64,000 nucleotides of DNA from Myxococcota bacterium (GTDB lineage: Bacteria > Myxococcota_A > Bradymonadia > UBA7976 > UBA1532). Below the pieces are notes generated by a model that saw only the letters and a list, made by a program, of their open reading frames with translations, searched no databases and was not told the DNA's origin. A program made the translations under genes and the position numbers. Where the stretch lies: assembly GCA_963169045.1 (NCBI GenBank), contig CAUJDF010000002.1:140901-204900 (forward strand). The letters are read 5' to 3'. Below, piece after piece: positions 1-7,641 of the stretch (its first letter is position 1; every line of letters starts with the position of its first letter).

Positions 1-669
1 CCGCCGCTGCTGGCCGCGCGCGCGCTCGTGGCCCGGCCCGACGTGGAGCCGGCGACGCTCGTGGGGGTGGTGTTCGCGGTGCACCTGGTGATGCTCGTGT
101 GGGCAGTGCTCGCCGGCACGCGCGTGGGCGCCGCGCTGCTGCCCGAGGCGCAGGCGACGCGCGTCCCGCCCTGGCCGGTGCGCGGCCTCGTCTGGTCGGG
201 CGCCGTGGGCCTCTTCGCGGTGAACGCGTACCTGTTCGGCGCGGTCGGCCTCGCCGTGCACCACAAGAGCCAGGTCCTCAAGTGCGAGTGGAACGTCGAC
301 TGGCGCTCGTTCGCGTTCGAGCGGCCGTCGCTCGGCGGGCTGGCCTTCGACGCGCTCGTGCTCGGGGACGTCGAGGTCGGCGTGCGTTTCGACGTCGAGG
401 TGCGCAATCCCACGCCGTTCGACCTCGTCTTCGAGGACAACCGCCTCGAGCTGAGCCATGACGGCGCGCCCGTCATGACGACCCGCCTCTCCCCGATGGC
501 GGTGCGCGCCGGCGCGACCCTGCGCCAGCCCGTCGGCACGCGGCTGAGGCTGAAGACGGACGCCATCGCCAAGGGCATGGAGCTGCTCGAGGACCGCTGG
601 GCCGCGACCCTCTTCGTGCAGGTGGCCCCCGGCGTCGAGTTCCCCGTCTACCTGCGGGCGCGCCCGTGA
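1..669 (+). CDS. Membrane protein with LEA14/WHy-like domain, 5'-truncated by the window edge
   Basis: The frame is open from base 1, so the gene probably begins outside the window; GTG at 28 is only the first internal start. The visible part has two hydrophobic segments (about residues 20-45 and 65-85 from the edge), then a soluble part in which a VEVRNPTPFDL motif resembles the water-stress/hypersensitive-response (WHy, LEA14) beta-sandwich. This suggests an inner-membrane anchored protein with a periplasmic domain. The stop overlaps the GTG start of the next gene by 3 nt, so it is likely the upstream member of a three-gene run ending at 1861. The substrate or role is unknown; the WHy reading rests on one short motif. 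Confidence 0.6.
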   Translation, partial: PPLLAARALVARPDVEPATLVGVVFAVHLVMLVWAVLAGTRVGAALLPEAQATRVPPWPVRGLVWSGAVGLFAVNAYLFGAVGLAVHHKSQVLKCEWNVDWRSFAFERPSLGGLAFDALVLGDVEVGVRFDVEVRNPTPFDLVFEDNRLELSHDGAPVMTTRLSPMAVRAGATLRQPVGTRLRLKTDAIAKGMELLEDRWAATLFVQVAPGVEFPVYLRARP

Positions 670-1334
670 ACGTGCTCTTCCGCGACGAGGCGCTGCTGGT
701 GGTGAACAAGCCGTCGGGGCTGCTCGTGCACCGCGGCTGGGACGACGACGACGTGGTCGCCCTGACGCTCGTGCGCGACGTCGTCGGCCACCACGTCTGG
801 CCCGCGCACCGCCTCGACCGCCCGACGAGCGGCGCCCTGCTCTTCGTGCTCGACCGCGCGCTGCTGCCCGGCGTGAACGACCAGTTCGCGCGCCACGCCG
901 TCGACAAGACCTACGTCGCGCTGTGCCGCGGGCGCTTCCCCGATGGCGACGTGCGCGTCGACCACCCCGTCCCCAAGACCGAGGACGGCGAGCGCGTGCC
1001 CGCGGTGACCGACTTCCGCCGCCTCGCCACCTGGGAGCGCTTCTCGCTGGTGCAGGCGCGCCCGCGCACGGGCCGCTTTCACCAGATCCGCCGTCATCTC
1101 AAGCACTTGTCGCACCCGATCGTCGGCGACGTGAACTACGGGAAGGGCGACGTGAACCGCCTCTTCCGCGAACGCTTCGACCTGCGGCGCCTGTGCCTGC
1201 ACGCCGTCGAGCTCGCCCTCGACCACCCGGTCAGCGGCGCGCGCCTGCGTGTGCGCGCCCCGCTGCCGGCCGACCTCGCGGCGCCGTTCGCCGCGATGGG
1301 CCTGCCCACCACGCTCGAGGCGCTGGCCCCGTGA
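666..1334 (+). CDS. truC: RluA-family tRNA pseudouridine synthase, TruC-like
   Basis: Predicted to isomerise a uridine in tRNA to pseudouridine in the cytoplasm; TruC modifies U65. The 222-residue protein begins VLFRDEALLVVNKPSGLLVHR, a typical TruC/RluA opening. It carries the family active-site motif HRLDRPTSG at residues 48-56 with catalytic Asp51, and later a GRFHQIRRHL segment that is conserved in the family. Length is slightly below E. coli TruC (about 260). No S4 domain precedes the catalytic domain, which fits TruC rather than RluB/RsuA types. Start GTG at 666 overlaps the preceding TGA. The 3' end overlaps the next GTG at 1331, indicating translational coupling on both sides. RluA-type rRNA specificity cannot be excluded. 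Confidence 0.88.
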   Translation: MNVLFRDEALLVVNKPSGLLVHRGWDDDDVVALTLVRDVVGHHVWPAHRLDRPTSGALLFVLDRALLPGVNDQFARHAVDKTYVALCRGRFPDGDVRVDHPVPKTEDGERVPAVTDFRRLATWERFSLVQARPRTGRFHQIRRHLKHLSHPIVGDVNYGKGDVNRLFRERFDLRRLCLHAVELALDHPVSGARLRVRAPLPADLAAPFAAMGLPTTLEALAP

Positions 1335-1861
1335 GGATCGTGTTGCGCGAGGACGTGCGCCCGGGCGTGGTGCGCCTGCTCGCGGCGACGCGGGGCTGGG
1401 CGGAGGTGGTCGCCGTGCCCGCGGGCCCGGGCCGCGCCGCCGAGACGGTGTGGGCCATCGGCGACGGGCATCTGCACCTCCTCGAGCGCGACGACCTCGG
1501 GCTGTGCGTGCTGGTGCTCAAGGGCGACGCCGTCGCCGTTGCCGACGATGTGCGCGCCTCGCTGCACACGGTGGAGGCCGGCGGCCCGCTGCCCGCCGGG
1601 GCCGCCGAGGCGGCGCGCGCGCTGAACCGGGCGGCGGCCGCCGCGGGCCGCGAGCCCGATGCGGACCTGACCGCGCTGCTCGCGTCCGGCCTCGCCCACC
1701 GCGACGCCGACGTGCGCCGCGTGGCGCTCTACGCCATCGCCTGCGTCGGCTGGCCCGCGCTGCGCGACGCCGTCGCCGCGCGCGCCGCCGTCGAGCCGGA
1801 CCTCGACGTCGCCGCCTACGCCGGCGACCTGCTCACCGCGTGGGGGCGAAGCGCGCCCTGA
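1331..1861 (+). CDS. Hypothetical protein with HEAT-like C-terminus
   Basis: This 176-residue soluble protein is not recognised. GTG at 1331 overlaps the truC stop by 4 nt and is preferred over longer in-frame starts that lie inside truC. The N-terminal half is mixed alpha/beta with no visible motif. The last 60 residues are Ala/Leu-rich (LASGLAHRDADVRRVALYAIACVGW) and look like one or two HEAT/armadillo-type helix pairs. No signal peptide or membrane segment is present. Position makes it the last gene of the truC run. Its 3' end overlaps the convergent amidase gene by 29 nt. Confidence 0.6.
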   Translation: MRIVLREDVRPGVVRLLAATRGWAEVVAVPAGPGRAAETVWAIGDGHLHLLERDDLGLCVLVLKGDAVAVADDVRASLHTVEAGGPLPAGAAEAARALNRAAAAAGREPDADLTALLASGLAHRDADVRRVALYAIACVGWPALRDAVAARAAVEPDLDVAAYAGDLLTAWGRSAP

Positions 1862-2378
1862 ACGCGGCCAGGTCGAGCACCTCGCCGGCGAACGGCGCCG
1901 CCATGTCGACGAACCGCATCAGGTTGCTCGGGCGCCCGGCCCCGATCGGCGGCCACGGCGGCGGCGCCTGCTGCCAGCCGCCGGCCGCGTCGCGCATGTG
2001 CGCGCGGTCCGAGGCGAAGGTCGCGAGGAGCTCGTCACGCGCAACCACGCGGAACCACGGGCGAAATTCAGCCCGCAGCCCATCGTGGCCGGCGAAGGTC
2101 GCGTCGAGCCAGCGCCCGGCGGGCACCGGCATGCCGAGCGTGGAGTCGAGGTCCCAGACGTCCCAGGTCCCCTCGGCCGACGGCGCCAGCGCCACCACGT
2201 GGTAGTCCCACACCACCGGGTCGCCCGCGCGCTGGGCCCACATCGGGCACGCCCGCGCCGTGCTCGCCACGAACACCGCGAACGGGGCGCCCGCCTCGGC
2301 GCAGAGGTGCCAGACGTTCTCCTCGCACCAGAAGGGCTGGTACTTCGGCAGGGTCAGCCCTCGTCGTCCGCCGCCCAC
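1833..2378 (-). CDS. Protein N-terminal glutamine amidohydrolase (NTAQ1/WDYHV family)
   Basis: Predicted to deamidate N-terminal Gln of proteins to Glu. Two family signatures are visible: WCEENVW with the presumed nucleophile Cys18, and the diagnostic WDYHV with His60; a WDLDSTLG segment supplies the likely catalytic Asp78. These match the Cys-His-Asp triad known for eukaryotic NTAQ1. Length (181) is close to the about 200-residue family. The start is uncertain: GTG at 2378 overlaps the upstream gene by 25 nt, and no ATG lies between the upstream stop and the Cys motif. It is coupled to the unknown gene at 2354-2839. NTAQ1 is best known from the eukaryotic N-degron pathway, so a bacterial copy is notable. 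Confidence 0.85.
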   Translation of the reverse strand: MGGGRRGLTLPKYQPFWCEENVWHLCAEAGAPFAVFVASTARACPMWAQRAGDPVVWDYHVVALAPSAEGTWDVWDLDSTLGMPVPAGRWLDATFAGHDGLRAEFRPWFRVVARDELLATFASDRAHMRDAAGGWQQAPPPWPPIGAGRPSNLMRFVDMAAPFAGEVLDLAAFRARFAPTR

Positions 2379-2839
2379 GAGGAGATGAGCTCGAAGCCGT
2401 CGACGACGCGGGAGTGGTAGTGGTCCCAGACGTCGCTGATGCAGACGAAGGCGCCCGCGTCCAGCCGGGGCGTGAGGTACAGCACGCGGTACTCGGCGCC
2501 GCTGCCGTCGCCGACGGCGCCCGCCGACGGCAGCGGCTCCCCCGAGACGGGGCAGAACAGCTCGCACTTCGTCCCGGGGGCGATGTCGGTGAAGCCCGCC
2601 TTGCGGCGGTCGCCGTGGATGGGGCTGAGGTGCACGAGGCCCTCGCGGTCGCCGGCGCGCACCTTCAGGGTGACGGCCGGGTGGCCGTCGAAGGTCACGT
2701 CGGAGAGACCCACGAGATCGTCGCCGCGCGGACCGAACGCCTGCGTCACGACGATCTCGACGCCGTCGACCACGCTCACGTTCGCCGGGTGGGCGCCGGT
2801 GATGTTGAGGTTCGCTTCGTCGATGTGCTGGCGGCTCAT
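2354..2839 (-). CDS. Hypothetical protein upstream of the amidase
   Basis: A 161-residue soluble protein that I do not recognise. ATG at 2839 is chosen over an upstream in-frame start because GGAGG lies 6 nt before it. It opens MSRQHIDEANLNITGAHPAN and is rich in beta-strand-like segments. A CELFCPVSGEPLP stretch (about residues 85-97) could be part of a metal or disulfide site, but only two Cys are close together. A DVWDHYHSR segment near the C-terminus recalls the amidase WDYHV motif only superficially. Its 3' end overlaps the amidase start, so the two are very likely one operon and may act on the same substrate; that is inference from position. Confidence 0.7.
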   Translation of the reverse strand: MSRQHIDEANLNITGAHPANVSVVDGVEIVVTQAFGPRGDDLVGLSDVTFDGHPAVTLKVRAGDREGLVHLSPIHGDRRKAGFTDIAPGTKCELFCPVSGEPLPSAGAVGDGSGAEYRVLYLTPRLDAGAFVCISDVWDHYHSRVVDGFELISSWAADDEG

Positions 2840-2892
2840 GCTGGACCTCCACGACGGATCATCGGCAAAGAGCCACACAAGCCTTCAGCGCG

Positions 2893-3561
2893 TCAACGAA
2901 GGAACTTCTGGAACCAGTCGGTGGCCAGCGCCGAGACGCGCTCGAGCGTGCCCGGCTCCTCGAAGAGGTGGGTGGCGCCGGGCACGACCTCGAGGCGCTT
3001 CTCGCAGCGCAGTTGGGCCAGCGCCTGCCGGTTGAGGTCGAGCACGGGCTCGTCGTGGCCGCCGACGACGAGCAACGTCGGGCTGCGCACCGAGGCGAGC
3101 GCCGGGCCCGCGAGGTCCGGCCGCCCGCCGCGGGAGACGACGGCGCCGCAGCGTTCGGGCGTGTCCGCCGCGGCCACCAACGCCGCCGCGCCGCCGGTGC
3201 TCGACCCGAAGTACCCGATCTTCAAGCCGTTCAGCGCCGGCTGCCGCTCCACCCAGGCCGCCCCCGCGCCCAGGCGCGCCGCCAGGAGGCCGATGTCGAA
3301 GCGCAGCTTCGCGTTCCGGCGGTCGATGAGCTCCTCCTCGGGGGTGAGCAGGTCGAACAACAGCGTGCCGAGGCCGCCGTCGCGCAGCGTGCGCGCCACC
3401 GCCTGGTTGCGCGGGCTGTGGCGCCCGCTGCCGCTGCCGTGGGCGAACAGCACGATCCCGCGCGCGCCCTCGGGCACGGCCAGAAAGCCGTCCAGCGTCA
3501 CGTCTCCGGTGACGTCCATCCGGACCTCGCGGCCCGGCCCCATCTCGTCTCGTCGCTGCAT
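2893..3561 (-). CDS. Dienelactone-hydrolase-family alpha/beta hydrolase
   Basis: A 222-residue cytoplasmic alpha/beta hydrolase. It has the oxyanion segment FAHGSGSGRHSPRN, the nucleophile elbow FGSSTGG, an acid in GGHDEPV and a His in PGATHLFEE, in the order expected for the fold. The GSGSGRHSPRN opening is typical of the uncharacterised DLH group often found beside phosphoribosyltransferases; no such neighbour is present here. Start ATG 3561 is preferred to the ORF's longer start at 3612. The ester or lactone substrate is unknown. It is divergent from nothing and follows the VWA gene on the same strand with a 108-bp gap, so may be separately transcribed. Confidence 0.82.
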   Translation of the reverse strand: MQRRDEMGPGREVRMDVTGDVTLDGFLAVPEGARGIVLFAHGSGSGRHSPRNQAVARTLRDGGLGTLLFDLLTPEEELIDRRNAKLRFDIGLLAARLGAGAAWVERQPALNGLKIGYFGSSTGGAAALVAAADTPERCGAVVSRGGRPDLAGPALASVRSPTLLVVGGHDEPVLDLNRQALAQLRCEKRLEVVPGATHLFEEPGTLERVSALATDWFQKFLR

Positions 3562-3669
3562 GTTCCCGCCTCGCAAGGATCCGCGGGCGGGCGGCTGCAA
3601 CGCCCGAGCCACGGGGACGCGGCGCGGGCGGGGCGCGGGGGTGGGGCGAAGCGCGTCAGGCGGGGCAAT

Positions 3670-5694
3670 TCACCGCGCGACCGACGCGGAGCGCAGCAAC
3701 TGCGCCTTCTCGGCGAGCTTCACGAAGTCGTAGCGGTAGCCTTCGGGGTCGTTCTCGGGTGTCGTCGCCCCGCGCGCCCGCTTGATGAGCGCGTCGAACG
3801 ACGCCTTGCCCTTGTGCTCCGAGTCGCGCAGCAGCAGGCCGAGCTCCGCCACCGCCGACGCGAACCGGAAGTCGGCCGACGGCCCGCCCGACGCGTCGTT
3901 CACCGGCTGGCTCAGCAGCTTGCTCGTGTCGCCCTGCGGCGCCTTGTAGCGCAGCTTCACCGTCGCCAGCTCGCCCGACTTCGCCGCCTCGCTGACCTCG
4001 GTCGTCTGGTACTTCAGCGGGTCGACGCCGGGGATGGCCTCCTTGGAGTCGGCGGGGATGAGCTCATACAGCGCCGTCACCGAGTGCCCCGCGCCCATCT
4101 CGCCGGCGTCCTTGGTGTCGTCGTTGAAGTCCTGGTTGCGCAGCAGCCGATTCTCGTAGCCGATGAGCCGATACCCCTTGACTTTCGCAGGGTTGAATTC
4201 GATCTGGATCTTGACGTCCTTGGCGACGGTCAGCAGCGTGCCGCCCATCTCGGTGACGAGCACCTTCTTGGCCTCGAGCAGGCTGTCGATGTAGCCGTGG
4301 TTGCCGTTCCCGGCGTCGGCGATCTTCTGCATCTTGGCGTCCTGGTAGTTGCCGCGGCCGAAGCCGAGCACCGTCAGGAAGACGCCCTCCTTCCGCTTCT
4401 CCTCGATCAGCTGGACCATGTCCGAGTCGCTCGAGGCGCCGACGTTGAAGTCGCCGTCGGTGGCGAGGATGACGCGGTTGTTGCCGCCCTTCGCGAAGTT
4501 CTGTTTCGCCACCTCGTACGCCAGGCGGATGCCGGCGCCGCCCGCCGTCGAGCCGCCCGCCGAGAGCCGGTCGAGCGCCGCGAGGATGGCGCCCTTCTCG
4601 CCGCCCGGCGTCGACGGCAGCACCAGGCCCGCCGCGCCGGCGTAGACGACGATGGCCACCCGGTCCTGCTTGCGGAGGTTGTTCACCAGCAGCTTGAACG
4701 CGTTCTTGAGCAGCGGGAGCTTGTCGGGGGCGTTCATCGAGCCCGACACGTCGATCAGGAAGACGAGGTTGCTCGCCGGCAGCTTCGCGGTGTCGACGCG
4801 GCGCGCCTGCAGGCCGATGCGCAGCAGGCGGTGGGCCGGATTCCAGGGGGCGTCGGCCACCTCGGTCTCGACGGAGAACGGGTGCTCCCCGGTCGGCTCG
4901 GCGTAGCGGTACGGGAAGTAGTTGATCAGCTCCTCGATGCGGACGGCGTCGCGCGGCGGCAGCTGGCCCTGCTCGATGAAGCGGCGCACGTTCGCGTACG
5001 AGGCCGTGTCGACGTCGATCGAGAAGGTGGAGAGCGCCTGCTCGCGCACGGCGAGGAACGGGTTCTCCTTGATCGCGTCGTAGCCTTCGCGGTTGGCCTC
5101 CTCCTGCGGCGCGGGCTCCCCGACGGCGATCTGGGCCGGCCGTGGACCGGCGGGCATCGAGGCGACCGGACGCGGGGCCGGATGCCGGACCCGGGGCGGC
5201 GCCATCGCGCCGCTGCCCCGTCCCGCGCCCTGCCCGTATCCGCCGCCGACCGTGCCGAGGGGCGCCCGGGCCGCCGGAGCGCCCGACGCGCCGCTGAGGA
5301 GCGAGTCCACCTCGCCGCCGCGCGTCCCCGCCGACTCCGCCCGCTTGCCCTTGTGGGCGACGTCCTGCTTGGGCTGCGCCTCGGCCGGCTTCGACGCCTT
5401 GAGCCGGAGCTCGAGCGTCGTCGTCGCGCCCGCGGCCACCTTGACGCCCGGCCGCGTCTCCGTCACGTAGCCGCGCAACGTCGCGGTGAACGTGTGGTTG
5501 CCCGGCGCCAGGCCTTCGAGGCGGTACGCGCCGTCGGCGCCCGACGTCGCCGACTTGCCGGCGCCCGCCACCACCGCGCCCGGCAGGCCCTTGCCCGACG
5601 CGGCGTCGAGCACCTTGCCGGCCACCGTCCCCGTGCCCTGGGCGCTCGCCGCGAACGCCCACCCCCACAACATCAGTCCCACGATCGCGCGCAT
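3670..5694 (-). CDS. YfbK-type von Willebrand factor A protein with carboxypeptidase-regulatory domain
   Basis: An exported 674-residue protein. A signal peptide ends near ASAQ (residue 19). Next comes a carboxypeptidase-regulatory-like beta domain (about 22-105, GTVAGKVLDAASGKGLPGA), a Pro/Ala/Gly linker, then the YfbK N-terminal region (STFSIDVDTASYANVRRF). A VWA domain follows with a MIDAS motif DVSGSM (Asp315) and a later TDGDFNVG, and a C-terminal DUF3520-like region. Such proteins bind a divalent ion and usually mediate protein contacts at the envelope; partners here are unknown. ATG 5694 is chosen because GGGAGG lies 8 nt upstream and the signal peptide starts there. The combination of domains is common in Myxococcota and Bacteroidota. 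Confidence 0.85.
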   Translation of the reverse strand: MRAIVGLMLWGWAFAASAQGTGTVAGKVLDAASGKGLPGAVVAGAGKSATSGADGAYRLEGLAPGNHTFTATLRGYVTETRPGVKVAAGATTTLELRLKASKPAEAQPKQDVAHKGKRAESAGTRGGEVDSLLSGASGAPAARAPLGTVGGGYGQGAGRGSGAMAPPRVRHPAPRPVASMPAGPRPAQIAVGEPAPQEEANREGYDAIKENPFLAVREQALSTFSIDVDTASYANVRRFIEQGQLPPRDAVRIEELINYFPYRYAEPTGEHPFSVETEVADAPWNPAHRLLRIGLQARRVDTAKLPASNLVFLIDVSGSMNAPDKLPLLKNAFKLLVNNLRKQDRVAIVVYAGAAGLVLPSTPGGEKGAILAALDRLSAGGSTAGGAGIRLAYEVAKQNFAKGGNNRVILATDGDFNVGASSDSDMVQLIEEKRKEGVFLTVLGFGRGNYQDAKMQKIADAGNGNHGYIDSLLEAKKVLVTEMGGTLLTVAKDVKIQIEFNPAKVKGYRLIGYENRLLRNQDFNDDTKDAGEMGAGHSVTALYELIPADSKEAIPGVDPLKYQTTEVSEAAKSGELATVKLRYKAPQGDTSKLLSQPVNDASGGPSADFRFASAVAELGLLLRDSEHKGKASFDALIKRARGATTPENDPEGYRYDFVKLAEKAQLLRSASVAR

Positions 5695-5817
5695 CGTCGT
5701 CGCCTCCCGTCCGTGACTACGCACCGAGCATCAACGAACGTCCGACATCTTCGGTCGATTTTCGTTCGCCCTCGCGGTTCATCGACGGGCGAGGACCGCG
5801 AACGCCGGGAGTGGTGG

Positions 5818-5823
5818 TAGGCT
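5818..5823 (+). promoter_or_regulatory. Putative -10 element (TAGGCT) for a near-leaderless transcript
   Basis: TAGGCT lies 7 nt before the ATG at 5831. If it is a -10 box, transcription starts at or just before the start codon. No convincing -35 is visible. Similar TAgxxT/TAtgxT elements sit at the same distance from starts elsewhere in the window. Confidence 0.35.
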
Positions 5824-5830
5824 CGCGCCC

Positions 5831-6709
5831 ATGCGCACCGTCCCGCCCGAGCTCTACCACCGCACGGACCCGTCCCCCGACAGCGCCCTGCGCCTGCGCT
5901 ACCTCGGCACCGCCGGCTTCGTGCTCGAGCTGGCCGGGCGCACGCTGGTGCTCGATCCGTTCGTCACCCGCCCTTCGCTGTGGACGACGGCCGCGAGGCG
6001 CCTCGTGGCGAACGAGGCGCTCGTCGCGAAGCTCCTCCCGCGCGCCGACGACGTGCTGATCGGGCACGCGCACCACGACCACATCCTCGACGCGCCGGCG
6101 CTCTGCAAGCAGACGGGGGCGCGGCTCATCGGCTCGCGCGCCGCCTGCAACGTGGGCCGCGCCGCCGGCCTGCCCGAGGCGCAGCTCGTCGAGACCGCCG
6201 GCCGCGAGGACATCGCGAGCGGCGCGCTCACCCTGCGCGGCCTGCCCTCTCGCCACGGCCGCGTCTACTTCAACCGCGTCACGCTGCCCGGCGACATCCC
6301 CGCTCCGCCGCCGTGGCCGCCGAAGGTGCGCGAGCTGCGTCACGGCCTCGTCCTCAACTGGTACGTCGAGGGCGCGGGCGTCCGCGTGGTGCACGTCGAC
6401 TCCGCCGACTTCATCGAAGAGGAGCTCGAGGGCCTGCAGGCCGACGTGCTCTGCCTCTGCGCCATCGGCCGCCACTACCGGCCCGGCTACACCGAGACCG
6501 TCATCCGCATGCTCCGGCCGGAGATCGTCGTGCCCTGCCACTGGGACTGGTTCTTCGCGCCGATCGACGCGGAGCCCAAACTGCTGCCGGGCGTGGATCT
6601 CCCCGGATTCATGGAGGAAATCCGGCAGGCGGGCGCCACGCCGGTCGTGCTGCCGTTCCTCGGCGACTACGGGTACGCCCGCGCCGCCGCTACCGCGCTT
6701 GCTCGATGA
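5831..6709 (+). CDS. Metallo-beta-lactamase-fold hydrolase
   Basis: A 292-residue cytoplasmic metallo-hydrolase, UlaG-like in layout. The zinc motif appears as GHAHHDHILD (from His79), with further ligands in LPSRHGRVYFN, VVHVDSADF and PCHWDWFF. The order HxHxDH-H-D-H fits a binuclear MBL fold. The substrate is not evident. The ATG at 5831 lacks a Shine-Dalgarno sequence but has TAGGCT 7 nt upstream, so a leaderless start is likely. The 3' end overlaps the convergent hslO gene by 20 nt. Confidence 0.85.
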   Translation: MRTVPPELYHRTDPSPDSALRLRYLGTAGFVLELAGRTLVLDPFVTRPSLWTTAARRLVANEALVAKLLPRADDVLIGHAHHDHILDAPALCKQTGARLIGSRAACNVGRAAGLPEAQLVETAGREDIASGALTLRGLPSRHGRVYFNRVTLPGDIPAPPPWPPKVRELRHGLVLNWYVEGAGVRVVHVDSADFIEEELEGLQADVLCLCAIGRHYRPGYTETVIRMLRPEIVVPCHWDWFFAPIDAEPKLLPGVDLPGFMEEIRQAGATPVVLPFLGDYGYARAAATALAR

Positions 6710-7586
6710 GGTGCTCGATCTCGTCGCGGCGGAAGTAATACTTCGTGCTGCAGAAGTGGCAGACGAGCTCGGTGACGGCCTGGGTGGCGGCCATGTCGCG
6801 CAGCTCGGCCTCGCCGAGGCCGAGCAGGAACCGTTCGAAGCGATCGCGCGCGCACGGACACGTGAACTGCACCGGGTAGGTCTCGAGCACCACCACCTCG
6901 AGCAGCAGCCGCTTGAGCAGGTCCTCGGGGGTGATGCCCGAAGCGAAGAGCTCGGAGAGCGGCGGCAGCTTCGCGATGCGCGCCTCGATGCGCTCGAGCG
7001 CCGCGTCCTTCGCCCCCGGCAGCGCCTGGATGAGGAAGCCACCCGCGGCGCGCACCCCTTCGGGCTCGACGCGCTCGCCGAGGCCCACCGCCGCCGGCTT
7101 CTGCTCGCTCGACACGAAGTACTGCGCGAGATCGCTGGCGATCTCGCCGTTCACGAGCGGGACGACGCCGCGGTACGGCTCCTTCATGCCGAGCGCGCGC
7201 GTGACCGTCAGCGTCCCCTCGCCGATGGCCTGCCCCACGTCGAAGCGGCCGTCGGGCCGCGGCGGCAGGTCCACGGCGGGGTTGCGCACCATGGCGCGCA
7301 CGTTCCCGTGGGCGTCGGCCATGGCGTAGATCTCGCCGAGCGGACCGCTGCCCTTCAGCTCGATGGAGACCTGCTCGCGGCCCTTGATCGTGCCGCCGAG
7401 CAGCAGGGCCGCAGTGGCGGCGCGCGTGAGGGCGACGGCGGCGGTGGGCGCGGCCTCGTGGGCCTGCCGCAGCGCCTCGCCGACGCCGGTGGAGCGGACC
7501 GCCAGGGCCCGCACGGAGCCTTCGACGCCGATGGCGCGCACGAGCACGTCGCCGGAGGTCGCTTCTTCGTTGCGTTCGTTCGCCAT
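6690..7586 (-). CDS. hslO: Hsp33 redox-regulated molecular chaperone
   Basis: A cytoplasmic holdase activated by oxidative unfolding. The C-terminal redox zinc switch is complete: CPC at residues 243-245 and CHFC at 276-279, matching the CxC...CxxC pattern of Hsp33. The N-terminal domain is typical (VLVRAIGVEGSVRALAVRST; GSGPLGEIYAMADAHGNVRA). Length is 298, as in the family. Start ATG 7586 is used; a GTG 21 nt upstream (7607) is possible. It is convergent with the MBL gene. The last four residues (EQAR) follow directly on the zinc domain as usual. Confidence 0.95.
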   Translation of the reverse strand: MANERNEEATSGDVLVRAIGVEGSVRALAVRSTGVGEALRQAHEAAPTAAVALTRAATAALLLGGTIKGREQVSIELKGSGPLGEIYAMADAHGNVRAMVRNPAVDLPPRPDGRFDVGQAIGEGTLTVTRALGMKEPYRGVVPLVNGEIASDLAQYFVSSEQKPAAVGLGERVEPEGVRAAGGFLIQALPGAKDAALERIEARIAKLPPLSELFASGITPEDLLKRLLLEVVVLETYPVQFTCPCARDRFERFLLGLGEAELRDMAATQAVTELVCHFCSTKYYFRRDEIEHLIEQAR

Positions 7587-7641
7587 GATGCCGGCAGAGG
7601 GTACCACACGGGGCGCGCCGGAGGCCGGCGGCGGCCCGCGC

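Noticed and set aside
2968..5820. A 950-codon open frame on the plus strand
   Set aside because: It is antisense to the hydrolase and VWA genes, is Arg/Val/Ala-biased and has no motif; it is a typical high-GC shadow frame.
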